In this document: piece after piece, positions 1 through 7,525 of the stretch
Layout of the letters: every line of letters begins with the position of its first letter
Position numbering within the stretch: the stretch's first letter is position 1
Notes under the pieces: model-generated
Databases searched by the model: none
Told to the model about the DNA's origin: nothing
What the model saw: only the letters and a program-made list of their open reading frames with translations
Origin: Prevotella heparinolytica
GTDB lineage: Bacteria; Bacteroidota; Bacteroidia; Bacteroidales; Bacteroidaceae
Reading direction: 5' to 3'
Assembly: GCF_004342845.1 (NCBI RefSeq)
Contig: NZ_SLXB01000005.1
Span: 1-64,000 of the forward strand
DNA: 64,000 bases
Program-made: the position numbers and the translations under genes

Positions 1-720
1 AGCACAAGTTCCTGCCTTCTATACTGTAACCACTGCATCAAAGCACGATTCTACAGCAATGTCTTCAATCCATTATGAGCCAAATGCTTATTATATATTC
101 GACAGGGCTTATGACTCCTTTAAAGAACTCTATAGGATACATCTTACAGACTCTTTCTTTGTTGTCAGAGCCAAGACGAACTTAAAGTATAAGACAGTCA
201 AATGGAAGCGAAGAATACCAAAGCACATAATGACAAATGCGGAAGTGAAACTGACCGGATATCTCTCCGAGAAAAAATATCCTGAGTCATTCAGACTCGT
301 CCGATATCACGATGAAGAAGATGACTGTGAGTTCACTTTTTTGACGAATGCGAAACAACTTTCTGCACTGGATGTCGCCAATCTTTATAAGAAAAGATGG
401 TTGATCGAGCTGTTCTTCAAATGGCTCAAGCAGCATCTCAAGATAAAGAAATTCTGGGGCACAACAGAGAACGCTGTTCGCATACAAATCAGTGTGGCTA
501 TTATCACATACTGTCTTGTGGCTATTGTCCAACATGATATGAAGTTGAAACGCTCAACCTATGAAGTTTTGCAGATTCTCAGCATATCATTGACTGACAA
601 AACCCACTTGCGTGACCTGTTCGACAAGACTAATTTCAATGATGTCAAAGATCTAAATGAACCCCTGATTCCGGGGCTATTTGATTAATTGTTTAACTCG
701 TCCCATTTTAACGGGACACT
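1..720 (+). mobile_element. IS4-type insertion sequence, right part only (cut by window edge)
   Basis: The element consists of the 3' part of a transposase gene followed by about 30 bp of non-coding end. A short dyad, GTCCC at 700-704 and GGGAC at 713-717, lies just after the stop codon and probably belongs to the right terminal inverted repeat, so the end is placed near 720. The left end is outside the window, so neither the inverted repeat pairing nor a target duplication can be checked. The element ends about 15 bp before the start codon of the cytolysin-like gene and may have displaced that gene's promoter. Confidence 0.6.
2..688 (+). CDS. IS4-family transposase, C-terminal part (5' end outside window)
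   Basis: The reading frame is open to the left edge of the window, so this is a 5'-truncated view of a longer gene; full-length relatives have roughly 380 residues. The visible part carries the DDE-fold features of the IS4 group: an aspartate in the FDRAYDSF segment, matching the second catalytic Asp, and the Y-x2-R-W-x2-E-x2-F-K-x-LK signature (YKKRWLIELFFKWLK) that holds the catalytic Glu. It would cut and paste its own element through terminal inverted repeats. The visible frame has no internal stop, so the gene may be intact. Confidence 0.8.
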   Translation, partial: AQVPAFYTVTTASKHDSTAMSSIHYEPNAYYIFDRAYDSFKELYRIHLTDSFFVVRAKTNLKYKTVKWKRRIPKHIMTNAEVKLTGYLSEKKYPESFRLVRYHDEEDDCEFTFLTNAKQLSALDVANLYKKRWLIELFFKWLKQHLKIKKFWGTTENAVRIQISVAIITYCLVAIVQHDMKLKRSTYEVLQILSISLTDKTHLRDLFDKTNFNDVKDLNEPLIPGLFD

Positions 721-735
721 AATGAGATATAAGCA

Positions 736-1584
736 ATGAAAAAGACAGTTTTTTACCTTTTATTCCTCCTTTTAGGCGCATCCCTGTACGCCCAAGGATT
801 TGACAGTTTCATGGCAAAAAATCCCGATAAAACATTTATCGGAGCCATTATGCAGGCCGAAAGCATAAACGAGGACACTCATCGGTTTATTGACGTTGCA
901 CTTGCCCCAATAACCATCAGCTTCAGCCACTCCATCAAGTCACAGACAATAACTCCCTCTTATATTGAGATGACTAAAGTTGTGCAAAACCTCATTGAAA
1001 ACGGCAAAATACCAATGCAAAATGTAGGCCTTTCGCATGCAATCAAAGAAATCAAATCCTATAACGAATTGAATGCTTTGTTTGGACAGAAGATTAATCC
1101 GACATTACTTTTCGATGTCCCTACCGATAAGGCCTCCAAGCAAAACCTGCTTGTCGTCAGTTTGGAACAAAAGCTCCTTTCCATCTATATGGACCTCCCC
1201 GATACGCCGGTTCTGCAAGGAAAGAAACTGGAGTATGACACGAACAAGCAGATTTATTTAAACTCAGTCACATTCGGCAGGAAAGCAGTTGCCTTAATTG
1301 AATCGGAACAACCTTTGAGCAAATTGAAGGCTGCGATAGACAACGTGATGCAAAACTATAACAACCCGGAGAAAATAGCCGATACATCTCACGCTATATT
1401 GTCAAACTCCAATATCCGGGTAATGATTGTAGGCGGAAATGCCCAAATGAACGTACAAAGCGGTAATGCCCTGACTGAGCTACTTCTATATTTTAACCAG
1501 AAGATTACCGGCAGTGATTTTATATCCCCTATCATCTTTACAGCCGCATGGGCAAAAGACAATTCGGTGTTTGAGAATAAATAA
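736..1584 (+). CDS. cholesterol-dependent-cytolysin-like protein lacking domain 4
   Basis: The 282-residue product starts with a signal peptide (MKKTVFYLLFLLLGASLYAQ). The rest follows the order of motifs in thiol-activated cytolysins: a LAPITISF segment near residue 60 (compare KPITISI), SYNELNALFG near 115, YLNSVTFGRK at 174-183 (compare YISSVAYGR), a conserved di-glycine in VGGNAQ at 233-234 (compare LGGDAQ), and IIFTAAWAKDNSV near the end (compare ISYTSVFLKDNSV). Classical members have about 500 residues and continue into domain 4 with the undecapeptide and cholesterol-binding loop. Here the frame stops shortly after the KDNSV motif, so domain 4 is absent and no match to it is visible downstream. 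It may be a short CDC-like protein or a 3'-truncated relic. Family membership is inferred from motif alignment by eye. No clear promoter separates it from the IS upstream. Confidence 0.75.
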   Translation: MKKTVFYLLFLLLGASLYAQGFDSFMAKNPDKTFIGAIMQAESINEDTHRFIDVALAPITISFSHSIKSQTITPSYIEMTKVVQNLIENGKIPMQNVGLSHAIKEIKSYNELNALFGQKINPTLLFDVPTDKASKQNLLVVSLEQKLLSIYMDLPDTPVLQGKKLEYDTNKQIYLNSVTFGRKAVALIESEQPLSKLKAAIDNVMQNYNNPEKIADTSHAILSNSNIRVMIVGGNAQMNVQSGNALTELLLYFNQKITGSDFISPIIFTAAWAKDNSVFENK

Positions 1585-1656
1585 CTTTCCGTACATCACG
1601 AACCATGAGCAACTAAAAGATTTTAAGTTTGAGCAACGCTGCCCCCGATACAAAGA

Positions 1657-1721
1657 AGGCTCTCCGAAAAGCAGTATGCCTCTTATTATGTTGAAAGCAT
1701 ACTATTCATTTCGGACAGCCT
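1657..1721. terminator. long nested hairpin between convergent genes
   Basis: An outer 13-bp stem (1657-1669 with 1709-1721, one mismatch) encloses an inner perfect 7-bp stem (AGTATGC with GCATACT). It lies between the ends of the cytolysin-like gene and pepP, which converge here. There is no clean T-run on either strand, so a terminator role is inferred from position. Confidence 0.45.
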
Positions 1722-1746
1722 CAAGGGAGAAAATACATATATGCCT

Positions 1747-3120
1747 TTATCTCAGCGTCTCCACCTCTTCCGGCGTCAACGGGATCTTCTTGCCCAGACG
1801 GCGTGCCCCGGTTTCGGTAATCAGATAGTCCTCTTCGTTACGGATGCCGCCGAAATTCCGGTATTCTTCCACTTTATCATAGTCGATGAAATCCGTGAAC
1901 TTCTTTTGCCCTTCCCAAAGGTCTATCAGTTCGGGGATGAAGTAGATGCCCGGCTCCACGGTGAGCACAAAACCGGGTTGCAGAGGCATGGCGAGCCGTT
2001 GGCTCTTGCGCCCGAACTGCGTGCTCTTGGGCTGGCCATCGTAGCCTACCCACACCTCGCCGAAGTTCTCCATATCGTGCACGTCCAGTCCCATCATGTG
2101 CCCCAGACCGTGGGGGTAGAACAGAGCATGGGCGCCTTCGCGCACGGCGTCTTCGGCATTGCCTTTCATCAGGCCGAGGCTCTTCAGGCCTTCTACCATC
2201 ACTTGGGCAGATTGTTCATATACCTTCATGTAGGGAATGCCCGGACGGAGCGCGTCGACAGAAGCCAAGTGCATGGCATTCTGTATTTCGTAAACGGCAC
2301 GCTGGCGGGGAGTAAAAGTCTTGTCGGCAGGAACGGTGGAAGACATGTCGCCGCAATAGCCCGACGGCAACTCGGCGCCGGCATCAATCAGGAACAGGTC
2401 GCCCAGCTTCACCTTGTTGCCGTGATAGTGGTTGTGCAAGGTCTGCCCGTTGATGGTGGCAATCGTCGCGAAAGAATGTTCGCAATTGTTCAGCCCGGCT
2501 ATGCGGTTCATCTCGGCCACCACCTCGTATTCGTACATTCCCGGACGGACTGTTTGAATGGCCGTGATGTGCATGTCGGCAGTCACATCGCAGGCTTTCT
2601 CTATCTCGGCAATCTCTTCGGCTGACTTATGGTTGCGTTGCGCCACCACCGCACGGATGAACGGGACGGAACCTTCCTGACGGGAAGGAGGAACACCCAG
2701 CCAATCCATCAGCTTCAGTTTGTGTTCGGCACGATAAGGAGGAAGGTAGTTTATGGCTTGCCCTTTCCGGACAACCTTATGCAGATAGGCCACAATATCG
2801 CCCGAGGGACGTATTTCCCGGATGCCCACTGCCGCAGCTTTCTCGTGAAGCGTGGGCTGGGTTCCCATCCAGACGACATGGTCGATGCTCAGTTCATCGC
2901 CGAAGATGATTTCCTTATCCTCGTCTATGTCTATAACGGCCGATAGTCCGGCAAACGACAAACCGAAAAAGTAGAGGAAGGTGGAATCCTGACGATAACG
3001 GAAGGTGTTGTCTTCGTAGTTCAACCCTTGTTCGTCATTACCCAAGAACAATAACACTCCGGAGCCGATAGTTTTCTTCAGCAGGGCCCGGCGCTGCACA
3101 TACGTTTCTTTAGCAAACAT
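1747..3120 (-). CDS. pepP: Xaa-Pro aminopeptidase (aminopeptidase P, M24B)
   Basis: This cytosolic metallopeptidase removes an N-terminal residue that precedes proline. The 457-residue protein has the two-domain M24B layout: an N-terminal AMP_N domain (about residues 1-150) and a C-terminal pita-bread domain. Metal ligands are visible as D246 in IDAGAE, D258 in YCGD, H341 in PHGLGHMMGLDVHD, E389 in VEPGIYF and a Glu in IRNEEDYLIT near 429-430. The length is normal for the family. It is a single-gene unit with its own TAnnTTTG promoter just upstream and converges on the cytolysin-like gene. Confidence 0.93.
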   Translation of the reverse strand: MFAKETYVQRRALLKKTIGSGVLLFLGNDEQGLNYEDNTFRYRQDSTFLYFFGLSFAGLSAVIDIDEDKEIIFGDELSIDHVVWMGTQPTLHEKAAAVGIREIRPSGDIVAYLHKVVRKGQAINYLPPYRAEHKLKLMDWLGVPPSRQEGSVPFIRAVVAQRNHKSAEEIAEIEKACDVTADMHITAIQTVRPGMYEYEVVAEMNRIAGLNNCEHSFATIATINGQTLHNHYHGNKVKLGDLFLIDAGAELPSGYCGDMSSTVPADKTFTPRQRAVYEIQNAMHLASVDALRPGIPYMKVYEQSAQVMVEGLKSLGLMKGNAEDAVREGAHALFYPHGLGHMMGLDVHDMENFGEVWVGYDGQPKSTQFGRKSQRLAMPLQPGFVLTVEPGIYFIPELIDLWEGQKKFTDFIDYDKVEEYRNFGGIRNEEDYLITETGARRLGKKIPLTPEEVETLR

Positions 3121-3149
3121 AACGCTGTTATTTTTAAATTGACTTTATG

Positions 3150-3157
3150 CAAAGATA
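3150..3157 (-). promoter_or_regulatory. -7 promoter box for pepP
   Basis: TATCTTTG on the minus strand, about 30 bp upstream of the pepP start, matches the Bacteroidetes -7 consensus TAnnTTTG. No good -33 TTTG was found. Confidence 0.6.
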
Positions 3158-4086
3158 AACAGAAATTTGAAAAGGTCGGAAGCTAACTGTTACAAAAAGC
3201 CAAGCACGAATCCATTCTTTTCTTTTTTAGCCACCCAACAACAAGACGATGTAAAGAAAAAGACGGATGCAAGCAGCTATTCCGTTCGCCGGACTGCTTG
3301 TCTCCACTAAAGGCAGAATAAAAGATATCCCGTCAACATGGCCCGGTTTGTTTCTTATAAGGGAACAGAACTTTTCATTGCATTTGATTGTCATCATAAA
3401 ACCTCGCTTTTGGAAAGGCTTTGATAAAAAAACAATGAATTTGATATTGAATATAAGATAAAACCCTGCAGAAGCCACATCATCGGAATCAACCTCGAAC
3501 AGAGTAGTGATGACAACTATCAATTCATTCCACGCCAATGAAATGACAGGCCATCTTGTCAATTTTCTTTCTCTGCAAATCATAGAGGCATCGCTCCGTC
3601 TGCCCTTCCCAACAGTTTGTTCGCACCGTGCGGATATCCGTTCGCACGGCGCGAACAGAGATTTATCCGGGCAGGTAACAGGTTTACTCTTTGTCACATA
3701 CATTTTTTTTCTTTGAATTCACGAAGTTTATACCATACATCCGACATGCAGGAAAGCAGGTTCCTGACACCATTATCCTCGCTACTGCCGACCTAAGCCG
3801 AAACGATCATGGACGAAGACACAAGAAGTGCTTCAACAAGACAGATGCTCCGCGTCTTTGCGGTGGCGTGCAGAAGCGGTCAGCATCCGTTAAAAAAGAT
3901 GGCAGGCAACAGCAGAATCGTTTGTTGGCTTCATACTCTTCTCCCAACAAAAGCAATGGTCGCGCGATTAAGAAACGACACAATCAGTAAAGGCAAAAGA
4001 GGACGATGTTTTATAAGTATAGGAAAGATAAGTGCATGTTGACTAAAAAAATACCCTCGTTCATTTTATTCTCACGCGGTTTACAT
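3158..4086. other. intergenic region without convincing gene
   Basis: This roughly 0.9-kb gap separates divergent pepP and rpoN. Short open frames exist on both strands (the longest is 158 codons on the minus strand, at 3227-3703), but none has recognisable motifs or a promoter, so I do not call them genes. The only clear structure is the inverted repeat at 3619-3656. Confidence 0.5.
3619..3656. repeat. 14-bp inverted repeat with two TTCGCAC copies 21 bp apart
   Basis: The left arm 3619-3632 pairs with the right arm 3643-3656 with one mismatch around a 10-nt loop. GTTCGCAC also recurs as a direct repeat 21 bp apart (3619 and 3640). No T-run follows on either strand, so it is not an obvious terminator. 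Confidence 0.6.
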
Positions 4087-4094
4087 TATCTTTG
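4087..4094 (+). promoter_or_regulatory. -7 promoter box for rpoN
   Basis: TATCTTTG matches TAnnTTTG. Transcription would start near 4101, leaving a leader of about 45 nt that contains a small dyad (AACTACG with CGTAGTT). Confidence 0.65.
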
Positions 4095-4145
4095 CAGTAA
4101 AAATTGCCCAACTACGTTGTTTCGTAGTTCTTAAACAGAAAAAGC

Positions 4146-5636
4146 ATGGCACAAGGTTCCCGACAGGTACAGACGCAAGCGCAACAGCAGATACAGACGC
4201 TGTCGCCGCAACAGATTCTGGTGGTAAAACTGCTGGAACTTCCCGCCATGGAGCTGGAAGACCGCGTACGTGCCGAACTTTTGGAAAATCCGGCATTGGA
4301 AGAAGGTAAAGAAGAGACCGCGGGAGATGAGTACCCCGACGTTTCCGAATCGGAAACCGGTTTGGACGACGGAGGAGACACCGACTACGACTCTCTGAGC
4401 GACTATCTGACCGAAGACGATATCCCCGACTACAAATTGCAGGAAAACAACCGGAGCAAAGGTGAACAGGCCGAAGAAATCCCTTTCTCGGACACGACTT
4501 CGTTCTACGAAACCCTGAAAGAGCAGTTGGGCGAACGAAACCTTGACGAACGGCAACGCGAACTGGCCGAATACCTCATCGGTTCGCTCGACGACGACGG
4601 CCTGTTGCGCAAGTCGCTGGAAAGCATCAGCGACGAACTGGCCATCTATGCGGGCATCGACGCTTCTCCGCAGGAATTGGAAGAGGTGCTGGAGATTGTT
4701 CAAGACTTCGACCCCGCCGGCCTGGGTGCCCGCAACTTGCAGGAGTGCCTTCTCATCCAGATTCGCCGCAAGATAGAACAGCAACACTCCGCTCCGAATC
4801 CGTTGCTGCGCATTGAAGAGGACATCGTATCCGAATGCTACGAGGAATTCACCCGCAAGCATTGGGACAAAATCCGGCAAAGATTGAATCTGGAAGAAGC
4901 TGTCTTCGACCGGGCCATCAAGGAGGTCTGCAAACTGAACCCTCGTCCGGGAGCTTCTTTGGGCGAAGCCATCGGCAAGAACATGCAGCAGATTGTGCCC
5001 GACTTCATCGTAGATACTTATGACGACGGCACCATCAACCTGACCCTGAACAACCGCAACGTGCCGGAACTGCGTATGAGCCGCGACTTCACTGAAATGG
5101 TGGAAGAACACACCAAGAACAAGGCGAACCAGTCCAAAGAATCCAAGGAGGCCATGATGTTCCTCAAGCAAAAGATGGACGCCGCACAGGGCTTCATCAA
5201 TGCCGTAAAGCAACGGCAAAATACGCTGATGACCAGTATGCAGGCCATCATCGACCTGCAACGCCCGTTCTTCCTCGAAGGAGACGAGTCCTTGCTCCGC
5301 CCCATGATACTGAAAGATGTGGCCGAACGCACCGGGTTGGACATCTCGACCATTTCCCGCGTAAGCAACAGCAAATACGTGCAGACCAACTACGGGATAT
5401 ATCCGTTGAAGTTCTTCTTCAACGATGGCTATACCACCGAAGACGGCGAGGAAATGTCCGTGCGCGAAATTCGCAAGATATTGAAAGAGTGCGTCGACAA
5501 CGAGGACAAGAAGAAGCCTTATACGGATGACGAACTCACCGAAATATTGAAAGAGAAAGGTTATCCGATAGCCCGCCGGACGGTAGCGAAATATCGCCAG
5601 CAAATGAACATACCGGTGGCAAGGTTGAGACGATAA
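4146..5636 (+). CDS. rpoN: RNA polymerase sigma-54 factor
   Basis: This alternative sigma factor directs RNA polymerase to -24/-12 promoters and needs AAA+ activators. The 496-residue protein shows the full architecture: a Gln/Leu-rich region I at residues 1-50 (IQTLSPQQILVVKLLELP), an acidic region II (about 55-110), the core-binding domain, a helix-turn-helix region (LRPMILKDVAERTGLDISTISRVS), and the RpoN box ARRTVAKYRQ at 476-485. The start is supported by the promoter upstream and by the conserved N-terminus. The downstream PAP2-type gene begins 27 bp later on the same strand and may be co-transcribed. Confidence 0.96.
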   Translation: MAQGSRQVQTQAQQQIQTLSPQQILVVKLLELPAMELEDRVRAELLENPALEEGKEETAGDEYPDVSESETGLDDGGDTDYDSLSDYLTEDDIPDYKLQENNRSKGEQAEEIPFSDTTSFYETLKEQLGERNLDERQRELAEYLIGSLDDDGLLRKSLESISDELAIYAGIDASPQELEEVLEIVQDFDPAGLGARNLQECLLIQIRRKIEQQHSAPNPLLRIEEDIVSECYEEFTRKHWDKIRQRLNLEEAVFDRAIKEVCKLNPRPGASLGEAIGKNMQQIVPDFIVDTYDDGTINLTLNNRNVPELRMSRDFTEMVEEHTKNKANQSKESKEAMMFLKQKMDAAQGFINAVKQRQNTLMTSMQAIIDLQRPFFLEGDESLLRPMILKDVAERTGLDISTISRVSNSKYVQTNYGIYPLKFFFNDGYTTEDGEEMSVREIRKILKECVDNEDKKKPYTDDELTEILKEKGYPIARRTVAKYRQQMNIPVARLRR

Positions 5637-5663
5637 ATTTGTAATATTTGTAACCCGCAACAA

Positions 5664-6326
5664 ATGGAAGAACATATCATAGCAGATAGAACTCTGATTA
5701 GAACCGCGAAAGTCATTTCGGCCATATTCACGCCGTTCTCTATTCCTTTCGCCGCTTTTCTGATACTGTTCATCTTTTCGTACCTGCGCATTATGCCGTT
5801 GCAATACAAGCTGATTGTATTAGGCGTGGTCTACTGCTTCACCATCCTGATGCCCACACTGACGATTTTCATCTTCCGCAAAATCAACGGCTTCAGTCAG
5901 GAAGATTTGGTGGACAGAAAGAAAAGGTACGTTCCCTTTATCCTGACCATCACTTCCTACATTTTCTGCCTGCTGATGATGCACCGGCTGAATATCCCTT
6001 GGTACATGACGGGCATCATCCTTGCCGCACTGATAACGATGGTAATCTGTGTCGTCGTCAACCTGAAATGGAAACTCAGCGAACACATGGCAGGTGCCGG
6101 AGCGGTGGTAGGCGGGCTGGTGGCCTTCAGTGCACTATTCGGCTATAATCCCGTATGGTGGCTCTGTCTTTTTATTCTGGTGGCAGGCGTATTGGGCACG
6201 GCACGCATCATCTTGCAACACCACACGCCGGGCGAAGTGATGGGCGGATTTGCCGTAGGGCTCGTCTGTTCCTTGCTGGTGCTCCATCCGGTGAGCAATA
6301 TATTATTCCGAATTTTTCTTTTTTAA
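5664..6326 (+). CDS. PAP2-type membrane phosphatase
   Basis: The 220-residue protein is an integral membrane protein with about six hydrophobic segments. It carries a degenerate PAP2 signature: DRKKRYVPF (in place of K-x6-RP), LSEHMAGAGA (in place of PSGH) and ARIILQHHTPGEVMGG (SR-x5-H-like). Relatives dephosphorylate lipid phosphates such as undecaprenyl pyrophosphate or phosphatidate at the membrane surface. The motif residues differ enough from the consensus that the substrate, and possibly activity, are uncertain. It follows rpoN closely on the same strand. Confidence 0.75.
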   Translation: MEEHIIADRTLIRTAKVISAIFTPFSIPFAAFLILFIFSYLRIMPLQYKLIVLGVVYCFTILMPTLTIFIFRKINGFSQEDLVDRKKRYVPFILTITSYIFCLLMMHRLNIPWYMTGIILAALITMVICVVVNLKWKLSEHMAGAGAVVGGLVAFSALFGYNPVWWLCLFILVAGVLGTARIILQHHTPGEVMGGFAVGLVCSLLVLHPVSNILFRIFLF

Positions 6327-6357
6327 ATTAAGATATAGTATCAACCTTTAAAAACTA

Positions 6358-6744
6358 ATGATTATGAACTTTCCGACTAATGTGAAGTACACCAAAGAGC
6401 ATGAATGGATTCGCCAAGAAGGCGACGTGGCTTATGTAGGTATTACCGATTATGCACAGGAGCAACTGGGCGACATCGTGTTTGTCGACATCCCGACAGA
6501 AGGCGAGACACTGGCCGCAGATGAAGTATTCGGCACCATCGAAGTAGTAAAAACCATCTCAGACCTGTTCTTGCCCGTGGGCGGGGAAGTGCTGGAACAG
6601 AACGAAGCCCTTGCCGACCAGCCCGAATTGGTGAACAAAGACCCATACGGAGAAGGCTGGCTCATCAAGATTAAGCCTGATGCCGACGCAGATTTCGACA
6701 GCCTGCTGGATGCGGAAGCATACAAAGCGTTGATTAACGGATAG
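6358..6744 (+). CDS. gcvH: glycine cleavage system H protein
   Basis: This lipoyl carrier shuttles the methylamine group between the P and T proteins of the glycine cleavage system. The 128-residue sequence has the family N-terminus (YTKEHEWI), the GITDYAQEQLGDIVFVD segment, and the lipoyl-lysine loop with K65 in TIEVVKTISD. A second ATG two codons downstream (6364) is an equally good start. The genes for the P and T proteins are not adjacent; purE follows about 190 bp later. Confidence 0.95.
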   Translation: MIMNFPTNVKYTKEHEWIRQEGDVAYVGITDYAQEQLGDIVFVDIPTEGETLAADEVFGTIEVVKTISDLFLPVGGEVLEQNEALADQPELVNKDPYGEGWLIKIKPDADADFDSLLDAEAYKALING

Positions 6745-6936
6745 TTGTTAGCGGTTAATTGTTAACGATGAGTGATTAGTTGTTTACGACCGCTCACTAA
6801 CGATTAGCAAAGCCGATAACCTAAACGATCAATATGAATAACAAATAATAAACTTAAGCAGTGGGCGACGAGTGCCCGGCAACATCCCCGCCCTCGCCCG
6901 CTCACCGCTTATCACTCACCACTAAACCCTAATAAC
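6745..6936. repeat. degenerate heptamer (TTAGCGG/CTAACGA) spacer between gcvH and purE
   Basis: The spacer is made largely of variants of TTAGCGG, TTAACGA and GATTAGT and their complements. The same vocabulary fills 7447-7525 and 42757-42832. No gene or clear terminator is visible inside. Confidence 0.55.
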
Positions 6937-7446
6937 ATGTCACCAATTGTCAGCATTATCATGGGCAGTACTTCCGACCTTCCTGTCATGGAAAAGGCCG
7001 CACAGTTGCTCAACGACCTGCATGTCCCGTTCGAAATGAATGCTTTGTCTGCACACCGTACCCCGGAAGCTGTGGAGGAATTCGCCAAGAATGCCCGCCA
7101 ACGCGGTATCAAGGTGATAATTGCCGCAGCCGGCATGGCGGCCGCCCTGCCCGGTGTCATTGCTGCCAACACCACCTTGCCGGTTATCGGCGTCCCCATA
7201 AAAGGTTCCGTACTCGATGGCGTAGATGCCCTTTATTCCATCATACAAATGCCTCCGGGCATTCCGGTAGCCACCGTTGCCATCAACGGCGCCATGAATG
7301 CCGCCATCCTTGCCGTACAGATGCTGGCATTGAACGACACCTCACTGGCCGAAACTTTTGCCTCTTACAAAGAGGGACTGAAGAAAAAAATCGTCAAGGC
7401 AAACGAGGATCTGAAAGAAGTGAAGTACGAATACAAAACAAACTGA
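6937..7446 (+). CDS. purE: N5-carboxyaminoimidazole ribonucleotide mutase
   Basis: PurE converts N5-CAIR to CAIR in de novo purine synthesis. The 169-residue protein has the class I features: the IIMGSTSD nucleotide loop at the N-terminus, the SAHRTPE motif at 38-44, and the AAGMAAALPGVIAA segment (bacterial enzymes usually read AGGAAHLPG). The length is typical. No purK is adjacent. ispG follows after a 79-bp heptamer-repeat spacer on the same strand, so the two may be co-transcribed. Confidence 0.94.
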   Translation: MSPIVSIIMGSTSDLPVMEKAAQLLNDLHVPFEMNALSAHRTPEAVEEFAKNARQRGIKVIIAAAGMAAALPGVIAANTTLPVIGVPIKGSVLDGVDALYSIIQMPPGIPVATVAINGAMNAAILAVQMLALNDTSLAETFASYKEGLKKKIVKANEDLKEVKYEYKTN

Positions 7447-7525
7447 AATCAGCGGTTAGCGGTTAGCCGATTAACGATTAGCACTCACTAACCACTAATC
7501 GCTAACCCACTAAACACTAACCAAC
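7447..7525. repeat. heptamer (GCGGTTA/CACTAAC) array between purE and ispG
   Basis: The whole 79-bp spacer consists of GCGGTTA-like heptamers followed by complementary ACCACTA and ATCGCTA heptamers, so the transcript could fold. It runs directly up to the GTG start of ispG. Confidence 0.65.

Noticed and set aside
1514..1828. Frameshifted continuation of the cytolysin-like gene
   Set aside because: The alternative frame after 1584 continues for some distance but shows no similarity to domain 4 or the undecapeptide and runs into pepP.
1741..2625. 294-codon open frame antisense to pepP
   Set aside because: The minus strand has all metal ligands of aminopeptidase P; no support for the opposite frame.
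3809..4042. 77-codon open frame upstream of rpoN
   Set aside because: No promoter, no motif and a competing overlapping frame of similar length; left as non-coding.
4131..5804. 557-codon open frame antisense to rpoN
   Set aside because: The plus strand encodes a complete sigma-54 with its RpoN box; the reverse frame has no recognisable features.
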